Shown piece after piece: positions 53,954 to 62,509 of a stretch of DNA of 64,000 nt. The DNA is taken from contig NC_022247.1 of the NCBI RefSeq assembly GCF_000463015.1, positions 3,906,001-3,970,000 on the forward strand, written 5' to 3'. How positions within the stretch are numbered: position 1 is the stretch's first letter; each line of letters begins with the position of its first letter. The notes beneath the pieces are model-generated. The model was not told the origin of the DNA and searched no databases. It saw nothing but the letters and a program-made list of their open reading frames with translations. Made by a program: the position numbers and the translations under genes. This DNA comes from Variovorax paradoxus B4. Lineage in GTDB: Bacteria; Pseudomonadota; Gammaproteobacteria; Burkholderiales; Burkholderiaceae_C.

Positions 53954-55768
53954 ATGACCTCCCCGACCGACAAAGACAGCGCAAAAACAGCCGCTGCACC
54001 GAGCAATTTCCTGCGTCACGTGATCGAAAACGACCTTGCGCAGGGGGCCTATTCTGGCCGCAAATGGGGTGGCTCGCCCGGCGACGCTGCCCATCACGCC
54101 CACGGCATGGCCGACCCGGCCAAGGTGCGCATGCGCTTTCCGCCCGAGCCCAACGGCTATCTGCACATCGGCCACGCCAAGAGCATCTGGCTCAATTTCG
54201 AACTGGCCAGGGAATACGGCGGCGTCTGCCACCTGCGCTTCGACGACACCAACCCGGAGAAGGAAGAGCAGGAATTCGTCGACTCCATCCGCGACGCCGT
54301 CCAGTGGCTCGGCTACGAAACCTGCCTGGCCGACCGCCCGAGCGCACCGGGCACCCTGCAGCCGCATGAATACTTCGCGAGCGACTACTTCGACTTCATG
54401 TACCGCGCCGCCGAATACCTGATCGGCGCCGGCCTGGCCTATGTGGACGAACAAAGCGCCGAGGAAATCCGCGCCAACCGCGGCGACTTCAACACGCCCG
54501 GCACCGACAGCCCGTTCCGCAGCCGCAGCGCGGAAGAAAACCTCGCCCGCTTCCGCGCCATGCGCGACGGCCAGCTGCCCGACGGCGCCGCCATCCTGCG
54601 CGCCAGGATCGATATGGCGAGCCCCAACATCAACATGCGCGACCCCGCGCTCTACCGCATTCGCCGGGCCACCCACCACAACACCGGCGACAAGTGGTGC
54701 ATCTATCCGATGTACACCTTTGCGCATCCCATCGAAGACGCGCTCGAGCAGATCACCCACTCCATCTGTACGCTCGAATTCGAAGACCAGCGTCCGTTCT
54801 ACGACTGGCTGCTCGACCGCCTGGCCGAAGGCGGCCTCATCGCCAGCCCGCATCCGCGCCAGTACGAATTCGCCCGCCTCAACGTCACCCACGTGCTCAC
54901 CAGCAAGCGCAAGCTGCGCCAGCTGGTCGAGGAAAAGCACGTCGACGGCTGGGACGACCCGCGCATGCCCACCCTGGCGGGCCTGCGCCGCCGCGGCTAC
55001 ACGCCCGAGGCGCTGCGCCTGTTCTGCGAACGCAGCGGCACCACCAAGTCCGGCGGCTGGATCGACTACGCGAGCCTGGAAGCCGCGCTGCGCGACACCC
55101 TCGACCCCATCGCCCCGCGCGCCATGGCCGTGCTCGACCCGGTCAGGCTGGTGATCACGAATTGGGGCGAACTGATGGGCGGCGACGACGTGCTCGACGA
55201 CTGCTCCGCCCCCGTGCATCCGCACCACCCCGAGATGGGCAAGCGCGAATTCAAGCTCGGCCGCGAGGTCTGGATCGAGCGCACCGACTACGAAGAAGTG
55301 CAGCCCAAGGGCTTCTTCCGCCTGTTCCCTGGCAACAAGGTGCGCCTCAAGTACGGCCACGTCATCGAGTGCACTGGCGGCACCAAGGACGCGAACGGAA
55401 AGCTCGTCGAAGTGCAGGCGACGCTGGTTCCCGACACCAAGAGCGGCACGCCGGGCGCGGATGCGATCAAGGTAAAAGGCAACATCACCTGGGTGGCCGC
55501 GGCCGATGCGGTCGAGGCCGAGGTGCGGCTGTACGAGCGGCTGTTCGCGGCGGCGAATCCGGGCAGTGGCGAGCTGCTCGACGAGCTCAACAAGGCGAGC
55601 CTGGAGGTTTGCTCGGCGTTCGTCGAACCGTCGCTGGCCAAGGCGCAGGGCGGGGCGGCGTTCCAGTTCGAGCGGCACGGGTACTTCGTGCTCGATGCGA
55701 AGGCGAGTGCCGGCGGCAAGCGCGTGTTCAATCGCGCTGCGGGCATGCGGGACAGCTGGGGCAAGTAG
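53954..55768 (+). CDS. glnS: Glutaminyl-tRNA synthetase
   Basis: A 604-residue class I synthetase that charges tRNA-Gln. The HIGH motif is in PNGYLHIGHAKSI and the KMSKS-like loop is VLTSKRKL. RRATHHNTGDKWCIYPMYTF and FRDWIER-style features fit GlnRS. Length is slightly above the usual 550. The start at 53954 gives MTSPTDKDSAKTAAAP. It is followed by a terminator. No GatCAB genes are in the window. Confidence 0.96.
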   Translation: MTSPTDKDSAKTAAAPSNFLRHVIENDLAQGAYSGRKWGGSPGDAAHHAHGMADPAKVRMRFPPEPNGYLHIGHAKSIWLNFELAREYGGVCHLRFDDTNPEKEEQEFVDSIRDAVQWLGYETCLADRPSAPGTLQPHEYFASDYFDFMYRAAEYLIGAGLAYVDEQSAEEIRANRGDFNTPGTDSPFRSRSAEENLARFRAMRDGQLPDGAAILRARIDMASPNINMRDPALYRIRRATHHNTGDKWCIYPMYTFAHPIEDALEQITHSICTLEFEDQRPFYDWLLDRLAEGGLIASPHPRQYEFARLNVTHVLTSKRKLRQLVEEKHVDGWDDPRMPTLAGLRRRGYTPEALRLFCERSGTTKSGGWIDYASLEAALRDTLDPIAPRAMAVLDPVRLVITNWGELMGGDDVLDDCSAPVHPHHPEMGKREFKLGREVWIERTDYEEVQPKGFFRLFPGNKVRLKYGHVIECTGGTKDANGKLVEVQATLVPDTKSGTPGADAIKVKGNITWVAAADAVEAEVRLYERLFAAANPGSGELLDELNKASLEVCSAFVEPSLAKAQGGAAFQFERHGYFVLDAKASAGGKRVFNRAAGMRDSWGK

Positions 55769-55785
55769 CAGCCCTCCGCTCGGGC

Positions 55786-55817
55786 AAAGCCGGCGGCCGC
55801 GATGGCGCCGGCTTTTT
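55786..55817. terminator. Terminator after glnS
   Basis: AAGCCGGC (55787-55794) pairs with GCCGGCTT (55807-55814), followed by a T-run (55813-55817). It lies between glnS and the convergent small lipoprotein gene. Confidence 0.85.
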
Positions 55818-55823
55818 CATTGC

Positions 55824-56126
55824 TTATTCCGGCCGCTTGTAGACCACGCCCAGCACCGCGCTGTTTTCATCCGTCGTGCACAGCGCCGCGCGTCCCTGCG
55901 GGCCGATCTTCAGGTTGATTGCGTAGACGCCGTCGCGCGGCGTCGTGCCCTTGTCCGCAACGACGCTCGACGCCGGCACACGAAATTCGCGCGAGGCCGC
56001 GGCCACGCAGTTCTTGACGCTCGCCTCGGGCGCACCGCCTACACGGATCGCGGTGCTGTTGCACCCGACAGCCACCGCGCCCGCGCTTACCATCAAGACC
56101 CATCGGCCCAGTGCTCGGATGTTCAT
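55824..56126 (-). CDS. Small hypothetical lipoprotein
   Basis: A 100-residue lipoprotein: MNIRALGRWVLMVSAGAVAVGC gives a lipobox at Cys22. AGAGGAG precedes the ATG at 56126. The mature part has VKNCVAAASREF and ends GVVYKRPE. It resembles small YpeB/PepSY-like or periplasmic sensor-like proteins only weakly. It is divergent from the peptidase gene and convergent with glnS. Confidence 0.8.
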   Translation of the reverse strand: MNIRALGRWVLMVSAGAVAVGCNSTAIRVGGAPEASVKNCVAAASREFRVPASSVVADKGTTPRDGVYAINLKIGPQGRAALCTTDENSAVLGVVYKRPE

Positions 56127-56190
56127 TTCCGGCTCCTCTGTGTTCGCTGTGCCCTTGTTTGTTCGCTTCGCAAGCCTTGAGTTCAACGCC

Positions 56191-57084
56191 ATGCATCCCC
56201 CGCTTTCCGAATCCGCCCCGTCCGGCCTCGACCGCCGCTCTGCCCTGCTCGGCACCTTCGGCCTCATGGCATTGGCCTCGACGCGCGCCGGTGCGGCCTC
56301 CTCGACCAAAAAGAAGCAGCCCGAGGTCTGGCCGCATGCATCCCAGGTGCCGGGCGGCGTGGCCCGCCTGTCGCTCGGTCCATCGGCCAGGCGCCCCCAG
56401 GCCTTGTCCGGCGGCGTGCCGCTGCTGGTGGTGGGCGATGCCATCGAGTGGACGGCGCTCGTAGGCATTCCGCTCGCGGCCGTACCGGGCGATGCGAGCA
56501 TCGTCGTGCGCACCGAGGGCGGCAACGAAAAGCAGATCGCCTACGCCGTGAGTCCCAAGCAATACCGCGAGCAGCGCCTCACGGTGCCGCCGCGCACCGT
56601 CGATCTGTCGCCGGAAGACGAAGCGCGCTACGAGCGCGAACGCGCGCACCTCGCCACCGTGATGGCCACCTTCACCGACCTGCGGCCCGATGCCGCGCTG
56701 CAGATGCGCGTCCCCGTGCCGGGCCGCCGCTCCAGCTCGTTCGGCCTGCGCCGCGTGTTCAACGGCCAGTCGCGCAATCCGCACAGCGGCATGGACATCG
56801 CAGCCGGCACTGGCACGCCCGTGCTGGCGCCGCTGCCGGGGCGGGTGATCGACACCGGCGACTATTTCTTCAACGGCGGCACGGTGTGGCTCGACCACGG
56901 CGGCGGCTTGCTCACGATGTATTGCCACCTGAGCCGCATCGATTCAAAGGCGGGCGACGTGCTGAAGACCGGCGAGCAGCTGGCGGCCGTGGGCGCCACG
57001 GGGCGCGTGACGGGGCCGCATCTGCATTGGTCCGTGATGCTCAATCGGGCGATGGTGGATCCGGCGCTGTTCGTTGCCGCCTAG
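56191..57084 (+). CDS. M23-family metallopeptidase
   Basis: A 297-residue exported peptidase likely to cut peptidoglycan cross-links. The N-terminus has a Tat-like DRRSALLGTFGLMALAS signal. The LytM domain (about residues 185-290) has zinc ligands in HSGMDI and GPHLHW, and also RRSSSFGLRRVFNGQ. The start at 56191 is chosen at the signal; an upstream in-frame ATG (56119) exists. Both zinc motifs are complete, so it should be active rather than a degenerate activator. Confidence 0.9.
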   Translation: MHPPLSESAPSGLDRRSALLGTFGLMALASTRAGAASSTKKKQPEVWPHASQVPGGVARLSLGPSARRPQALSGGVPLLVVGDAIEWTALVGIPLAAVPGDASIVVRTEGGNEKQIAYAVSPKQYREQRLTVPPRTVDLSPEDEARYERERAHLATVMATFTDLRPDAALQMRVPVPGRRSSSFGLRRVFNGQSRNPHSGMDIAAGTGTPVLAPLPGRVIDTGDYFFNGGTVWLDHGGGLLTMYCHLSRIDSKAGDVLKTGEQLAAVGATGRVTGPHLHWSVMLNRAMVDPALFVAA

Positions 57085-57125
57085 ACACAGACCGGCCCGC
57101 CAGGGTCTGCCAACCGGCCCCCTCT

Positions 57126-58061
57126 TCAGATCGGCTTTGTGAGGTACACCGCCTCGCGCCCCACGATCACCCGCTGCGCGGGCATGAAGATCGTGCACTC
57201 GTCGCAGGGCGCGCGGATCTCGTCCGGGCCGTTGGTGGCGATCAGTTCGCCCTTGGCAAAGGTCTCGAAGCCGATCAGCGGGCGCACGAACGCGAAGTCT
57301 TCCGACTTGATGACGTGCGTCTGCAGCAGCTCGAAGCGGCGCTGCGGGCCGGGCGCGGGCGCTGTGGGTTCCTTGTCGATGAGGCCGAAGTGCGCCAGGA
57401 AGTCGAGCGAGATGGCGGTGGCCAGCTCGGAAGCCGAGCGCAGGAAATGCTGGCCGCACTCGGCCACCAGCGCCACGCCCTTGCCATCGGTCTGGCCGTG
57501 GCGGCCGTGCTGGATCAGCGGCGTGCCGGAGCCCAGGCCGTCGGGCATCACCAGGTGCACCGATGGGCGGCCGATGGCCAGCGCCGCCTCGGCATTGCGG
57601 TCATAGGCGGGATACACCCAGAACGGAATCACCGGCTGGCTGGTGGAGTGGATGTCCAGGATGTGGTCGGCCGCGCTCACCACCGGCCGCAGCACGCGGG
57701 CCCGTCGCAGCTCGGGGCTGTCTTCGGTGCCGTCGAGCCATTCGGGCGACCAGATGCGGTTGAGGTTGTGCACCAGCTGGCGGCTGTCGAAAGGTAGCGC
57801 CTGGTCGAAGGACTCATACGCTTCGACGTTGGCAAAGCTCACTGTGAGCGTGCCGATTTTCGGGCGCACGTTGGTGTCGAGCAGGTGCGTGGCGGCGGTC
57901 ATGCCGCAGATTTCGTTGCCGTGCGTAAGCGCGTTGATCAGCACGTGGGGGCCCGGCTTGCCGGACTCGAAGCGGTGCACGTAGTCGATACCGACGTTGC
58001 CCTTGCGGTAGGCGGAGAGATCGCGGGGGAGGACTTCGAGGGCGGGGGGAGCTTGGGTCAT
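57126..58061 (-). CDS. Succinylglutamate desuccinylase/aspartoacylase family protein
   Basis: A 311-residue zinc-dependent deacylase of the AstE/AspA family. The zinc ligands appear in LTHGNEICG (HxxE) and LDIHST. The start at 58061 (MTQAPPALEVLPRD) begins the conserved region. It would release an amino acid from an N-acyl or related derivative. It is convergent with the peptidase gene and lies after the ammonium transporter gene on the same strand, separated by a repeat-rich 220-bp gap. Confidence 0.9.
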   Translation of the reverse strand: MTQAPPALEVLPRDLSAYRKGNVGIDYVHRFESGKPGPHVLINALTHGNEICGMTAATHLLDTNVRPKIGTLTVSFANVEAYESFDQALPFDSRQLVHNLNRIWSPEWLDGTEDSPELRRARVLRPVVSAADHILDIHSTSQPVIPFWVYPAYDRNAEAALAIGRPSVHLVMPDGLGSGTPLIQHGRHGQTDGKGVALVAECGQHFLRSASELATAISLDFLAHFGLIDKEPTAPAPGPQRRFELLQTHVIKSEDFAFVRPLIGFETFAKGELIATNGPDEIRAPCDECTIFMPAQRVIVGREAVYLTKPI

Positions 58062-58217
58062 TGGCGTCGGTTGAAAGTGGAAGCGAAGCGGTCGGGCGAG
58101 TTTGCTACAGGCCGCGCTTTTGTGCTCTTGGGCTGCTCGCTCGCGGCTACGTCGAGCGGATGAGCGCGCATACCGGGTGGCCTTGCCCTGCCCCGTTCTT
58201 TCGAGCAAGCCGGATGC

Positions 58218-58271
58218 ATACGCTTCAAAATTGAAGCGTATTCGGAGCAAATACGCTTCAGCAACGCTTCA
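58218..58271. repeat. Cluster of ACGCTTCA direct and inverted repeats
   Basis: A 24-bp near-palindrome (58218-58241) is made of inverted ACGCTTCA units, and two further direct copies lie at 58253-58260 and 58264-58271, 11 bp apart. The cluster is about 160-210 bp upstream of the deacylase start and directly after the ammonium transporter stop. It looks like a multi-site operator, but could also be a transcription-ending structure. Confidence 0.55.
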
Positions 58272-58281
58272 GCAGATCGCG

Positions 58282-59484
58282 CTACCAGTTCACCTCACGC
58301 TCCGGCGTCGCCGAGATGTGGTGGATCGACAGATCGGCGCCGTCGTATTCCTCTTCCTGCGTCAGCCGCAGCCCCATCGTCGCCTTGAGCGCCCCATACA
58401 CCAGCGCCCCTGCCAGCGCCGCCCATGCCACGCCCATCAAGGTGCCGATGAGCTGCGCCCAGACATTCACGCCACCGATGCCGCCCAGCGCCTGCGTGCC
58501 GAAGATGCCGGCCGCGATGCCGCCCCAGGTGCCGCACAGGCCGTGCAGCGGCCACACGCCGAGCACGTCGTCGATCTTCCACTTGTTCTGCGTGAGCGTG
58601 AACATCACCACGAAGATCGCGCCGGCCACGCCGCCCACCACCAGCGCGCCCAGCGGATGCATCAGGTCGGAACCCGCGCACACGGCCACCAGCCCGGCGA
58701 GCGGGCCGTTGTAGACAAAGCCGGGGTCGTTCTTGCCCAGGGCCAGCGCCACCAGCGTGCCGCCGACCATCGCCATGAGCGAGTTGACGGCCACGAGGCC
58801 GGAGATCTTGTCGATGCTCTGCGCGCTCATCACGTTGAAGCCGAACCAGCCCACGCACAGCACCCAGGCACCCAGCGCCAGAAAAGGAATGCTCGACGGC
58901 GGATGCGCGCTCAGCGAACCGTCGCCGCGGTAGCGGTTGCGGCGCGCCCCCAGCAGCAGCACGGCCGGCAGTGCCAGCCAGCCGCCCACCGCGTGCACCA
59001 CGACGGAGCCGGCAAAGTCATGGAACTCGCTGCCCGTGGCCGAGGCGATCCAGGCCTGGATGCCAAAGGCCTTGTTCCAGGCAATGCCCTCGTACAGCGG
59101 ATAGACAAAACCGACGATAACCGCTGTAGCAATCAGTTGCGGCCAGAACCTGGCGCGTTCGGCAATGCCGCCCGAGATGATCGCCGGAATGGCCGCCGCA
59201 AAAGTGAGCAGGAAGAAGAACTTCACGAGCTCGTAGCCGCTCTTGGCCGCAAGCTCGGTCGCGCCCACGAAGAAGTGGGTGCCATAGGCCACGCCATAGC
59301 CCACCAGGAAGTACACGATGGTCGAAACCGAGAAGTCGACCAGGATCTTGACCAGCGCATTGACCTGGTTCTTCTTGCGCACGGTGCCCAGTTCCAGAAA
59401 GGCGAAACCGGCATGCATGGCCAGCACCATGATCGCGCCGAGAAGGATGAACAGCGCGTCTGCGCCCTGTTTGAGTGCGTCCAT
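58282..59484 (-). CDS. amtB: Ammonium transporter
   Basis: A 400-residue Amt/Mep channel with about eleven helices. Landmarks are HAGFAFLELGTVRKKNQVNA, the AGGIAERARF-type segment and DDVLGVWPLHGLCGTWGG. It moves ammonium across the inner membrane. No glnK is adjacent, which is unusual for amtB. A sigma-54-type promoter about 70 bp upstream suggests nitrogen control. Confidence 0.95.
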   Translation of the reverse strand: MDALKQGADALFILLGAIMVLAMHAGFAFLELGTVRKKNQVNALVKILVDFSVSTIVYFLVGYGVAYGTHFFVGATELAAKSGYELVKFFFLLTFAAAIPAIISGGIAERARFWPQLIATAVIVGFVYPLYEGIAWNKAFGIQAWIASATGSEFHDFAGSVVVHAVGGWLALPAVLLLGARRNRYRGDGSLSAHPPSSIPFLALGAWVLCVGWFGFNVMSAQSIDKISGLVAVNSLMAMVGGTLVALALGKNDPGFVYNGPLAGLVAVCAGSDLMHPLGALVVGGVAGAIFVVMFTLTQNKWKIDDVLGVWPLHGLCGTWGGIAAGIFGTQALGGIGGVNVWAQLIGTLMGVAWAALAGALVYGALKATMGLRLTQEEEYDGADLSIHHISATPEREVNW

Positions 59485-59555
59485 TGGAGCTTCTTGCAGT
59501 TATTGGTTTGAATTGGTGCATGCACCCGAATTGCTCGGGGCAGCACCGCAAGAAA

Positions 59556-59570
59556 GCAAAAATGGTGCCT
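59556..59570 (-). promoter_or_regulatory. Sigma-54-type promoter of amtB
   Basis: Read on the minus strand: AGGCACC-ATTT-TTGC, with GG (59569-59568) and GC (59557-59556) exactly 10 nt apart, matching the GGCAC-N5-TTGC consensus. The start would be near 59545, about 60 nt before the amtB ATG. GGTGCATGCACC (59515-59526) lies in the leader. Confidence 0.65.
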
Positions 59571-59661
59571 GAAAGCTCTTTAGTGGTGCGTTGCCGCCGA
59601 AAATGGGCGTTACAAGTGCAGCGGCCGCACCGGAATAGGACAGATCGACGCACCGCCCGGG

Positions 59662-60561
59662 TCAGCTCGCCCCGGCGCGCAAGGCATCGCGATAGCGCCG
59701 GCTGCAAGGCACCGTGCTGCCGTCATGCATGTGCAGCCGGGCATCGCCGCCGTCGAGCGGCTCGATTTCCTTGATGCGGCCGAGGTTGACGGCATGGCTT
59801 CGGTGCACGCGCACGAAGTGGGCGGGGTCGAGCTGCGCCAGAAAATCGGTGAGCGTGGCGCGCAGCAGGTAGTCGTGGCCATTGACGTGCAGGCCGACAT
59901 AGTTGCCTTCGGCCTGGAGCCAGTCGATGTCGCTGGCGGCAATGAGGAATTCGCGCCGCAGCTTGCGCACCAGGAAGCGCTCGGGGCGCACGGGCGGTGC
60001 GGCCTGATGGGCTTCGGTGGGCTCGGCGGGCGCTGCCGCCGCCTCGGGCTGGTCGAGCACGCGCGCCTCGCCCTGCAGCCGCAGCATGAATACCCCGTAG
60101 ACCCAGATGCCGAACACCATCGACAGGTAGGCGCGCACGTCCTTCAGGTATTCGTAGCCCCAGCGCCCGGTCCAGCCCGCGAAGTCGTAGCGCTCGCCGA
60201 CCGCCGCATAGACCGCGGCGCGCAGCGCGAACATCGCCGCCACGTGCACCACGCTGAAGACCACGCTGGCGGCCAGGTGCCACCCCAGGTAGCGCGGCAG
60301 ATGGGAGCGCGCCAGCGGCGAAAGCCGGCGCTGGACGGCCACCACGGCCGGCACCAGTGCCAACAGCACGAGGTGGCTCGACACCTCCCAGGTGACGATT
60401 TCCCAAGCGGCGCGGGGCACCGCGCGGTCGCGCGCGTCGACCAGCGCCACGATGGTGTTGAACACCGCCTGCAGCGCCATGAAGACGACCCAGAAGCCGA
60501 CTTCCACGCGGCGGCGGATGGGTTCGTAGCGCTCGTACAGGTTCTTTCGGGAATCTCCCAT
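59662..60561 (-). CDS. Membrane-bound LytTR transcriptional regulator
   Basis: A 299-residue protein with about four membrane helices in residues 20-180 and a C-terminal LytTR DNA-binding domain (about 200-295: IAASDIDWLQAEGNYVGLHV, HFVRVHRSHAVNLGRIKEIE). There is no receiver domain, so it likely senses a membrane signal directly. The start at 60561 gives MGDSRKNLYERYEP. It is divergent from the acyltransferase gene, a likely target. Confidence 0.9.
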   Translation of the reverse strand: MGDSRKNLYERYEPIRRRVEVGFWVVFMALQAVFNTIVALVDARDRAVPRAAWEIVTWEVSSHLVLLALVPAVVAVQRRLSPLARSHLPRYLGWHLAASVVFSVVHVAAMFALRAAVYAAVGERYDFAGWTGRWGYEYLKDVRAYLSMVFGIWVYGVFMLRLQGEARVLDQPEAAAAPAEPTEAHQAAPPVRPERFLVRKLRREFLIAASDIDWLQAEGNYVGLHVNGHDYLLRATLTDFLAQLDPAHFVRVHRSHAVNLGRIKEIEPLDGGDARLHMHDGSTVPCSRRYRDALRAGAS

Positions 60562-60691
60562 GCCCGGGATTCTCGCGATCCGCGGGCCGGACGGGCGAAT
60601 TTCGTCCCTGGGGAGCACCGCTCGTCACAAAAGGCCCGCGATCCATCCCTTGGGCAGGCCACGCGCGGCGGATGGACGCAACCATCGCCCG

Positions 60692-61933
60692 ATGAGCACG
60701 ACCCCAGCCACCCTGCCCGACCGGCGGCACGACATCGACGCGCTGCGCGCGCTGGCCTTCCTGCTGGTCATCCTGTACCACGTGGCGATGTACTACGTGG
60801 CCGACTGGCCCTGGCACCTCAAGAGTCCGCATGCGGCCGAATGGCTGCAATGGCCGATGCGCGTGCTCAACCTCTGGCGCATGGACCTGGTGTTCCTGAT
60901 CTCGGGCGTGTCGCTGGGCTTCCTGAGCCGCAGCCAGGGCACCTGGGGCCTTCTGCGCGGCCGCGGCATGCGGCTGATGCTGCCGCTGGCCTTCGGCATG
61001 GCGGTGATCGTGCCTTACCAGGCCTATGCCCAGGGCGTGGCCAGCGGCCTGGTGGCGCCGGGCTTCGGCGCTTTCCTGCTGCGCTATCTTTCCATGAGCG
61101 ATCCGTGGCCGAAGGCGGCTTTCGACGGTGCCGAGTTCGGCATCACCTGGAACCACCTCTGGTACCTGCCCTACCTGTTCACCTACACGGCGCTCGTCGC
61201 GCTGACGCTGCCGCTGTGGAAATCGCCGGCCGGCCTGTGGATGCGCCGCCGCTTCAACGGGCTGCGCGGCTGGAAGCTGCTGTTGCTGCCGGCGCTTCCG
61301 CTGCTGGTCTGGACGATGCTGCTGGCCCGGCACTTTCCGCCCACGCACAACCTGATTCGCGACTTTCACCTGCACAGCATCTACTTCACCGTGTTCCTCT
61401 ACGGCTACTGGATGGGCGTGGACACGGGCGTGTGGCGCGAACTGGAGCGCCTGCGGCGGGTGTCGCTGGCGCTGGCCGCGGCGGCGATCACCGCTTTCAT
61501 CTTGCTGCGGCTCGGCGCCAAGGGGCCGCCCTCCGGCGTGCTGATGGACAGCTTGCGCATGCTCTACCTGTGGCTGGCGGTCGCCACCATCCTGGGCCAC
61601 GGCCACCGCCACCTGAACCGCCCGTGGCCCTGGCTGCGCTGGGCCAACGAGTCGGTGTACCCGTGGTACGTGCTGCACCAGACGCTGATCATCGCGGGCG
61701 TCGCGCTGCTGGCTCCGCTCGCGCTGGGGCCGGTGCTGGAGCCGGCCTTGCTGGTCGCGCTGACCATCGTGGGCTGCTGGCTGCTCACCGACGGGTTGAT
61801 TCGCCGCTTCAACTGGCTGCGCCCGCTGTTCGGGCTCAAGCGCCGGCGCGCAGGTGCCGAGGCGGCTGTCACTTTGCCGGCGGAGGCTCTTCCACCGGAA
61901 CCAGGATGGCACTCCCCGTCGCCACGAGCTTGA
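60692..61933 (+). CDS. Acyltransferase 3 family membrane protein
   Basis: A 413-residue integral membrane acyltransferase (OpgC/OafA type). The first helix region carries RRHDIDALRALAFLLVILYH, with a family-typical catalytic His in LYHVAMYY. About ten helices follow. Such enzymes O-acylate glycans or glucans. It is divergent from the LytTR gene and its 3' end overlaps the convergent thioesterase gene by 65 bp. Confidence 0.9.
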   Translation: MSTTPATLPDRRHDIDALRALAFLLVILYHVAMYYVADWPWHLKSPHAAEWLQWPMRVLNLWRMDLVFLISGVSLGFLSRSQGTWGLLRGRGMRLMLPLAFGMAVIVPYQAYAQGVASGLVAPGFGAFLLRYLSMSDPWPKAAFDGAEFGITWNHLWYLPYLFTYTALVALTLPLWKSPAGLWMRRRFNGLRGWKLLLLPALPLLVWTMLLARHFPPTHNLIRDFHLHSIYFTVFLYGYWMGVDTGVWRELERLRRVSLALAAAAITAFILLRLGAKGPPSGVLMDSLRMLYLWLAVATILGHGHRHLNRPWPWLRWANESVYPWYVLHQTLIIAGVALLAPLALGPVLEPALLVALTIVGCWLLTDGLIRRFNWLRPLFGLKRRRAGAEAAVTLPAEALPPEPGWHSPSPRA

Positions 61934-62288
61934 GACTGCCGCCATCGCCCTGGCCGTAGAGCTCGGCGGTGGTGAACACCTGCTTTCGCCCCGCCTTCAC
62001 CACCTTGCCGCGCGCGATGAAGGCACGGCCCAGCGCAGGCGACAAGCAGTTCACCGAGAAATGCGAGGCCAGCACGCGGCCCGCCACCGTGGCGGCCGCA
62101 AAGCCGCAGGCCGTGTCGAGCATGGCGCCGATCAGCCCCGCATGCAGGAAGCCGGCGTACTGGCCCATGTCTTCCTCGCGCCATTCCATGCGCAGTTCGG
62201 CTTCGCCGGCAGCGGCGCGGGTGACCTCGAAGCCGGCCCAGCGGTTGAAGGCAGCGGTCTTGTTGATGGCCTGGATGGTGTCGAGCAT
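61869..62288 (-). CDS. PaaI-family hotdog thioesterase
   Basis: A 139-residue hotdog-fold protein likely to hydrolyse acyl-CoA thioesters. The fold motif is in YAGFLHAGLIGAMLDTACGFAA (HAG near residue 50). The start at 62288 has AAGGAG 7 nt upstream. Its 3' end overlaps the acyltransferase gene tail by 65 bp. The substrate is unknown. Confidence 0.9.
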   Translation of the reverse strand: MLDTIQAINKTAAFNRWAGFEVTRAAAGEAELRMEWREEDMGQYAGFLHAGLIGAMLDTACGFAAATVAGRVLASHFSVNCLSPALGRAFIARGKVVKAGRKQVFTTAELYGQGDGGSLKLVATGSAILVPVEEPPPAK

Positions 62289-62509
62289 GAAAGGTCTCCT
62301 TGGAGCGGAAATGCATGGGCGATGCGCACGGCCCACTTTATGAAGCGCAGCCGCTGCGCATCGTCGCGCGCGTGACCGGCGCCGGCGCCGCGGTTGCATT
62401 GGCGACAGCAACGCCCGCGTTGAAAAAAATTCGCAATGCCTTGACCCCGTTGGGCGAGCCCGGCCGTATGAGTGGAGACAAGCCATCCACCCACTTCCGA
62501 AGGTTCTCC

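Noticed and set aside
59515..59526. GGTGCATGCACC as an NtrC-type enhancer
   Set aside because: It has the half-sites in the wrong order and no spacer, and lies downstream of the predicted start, so it is kept only as a note.
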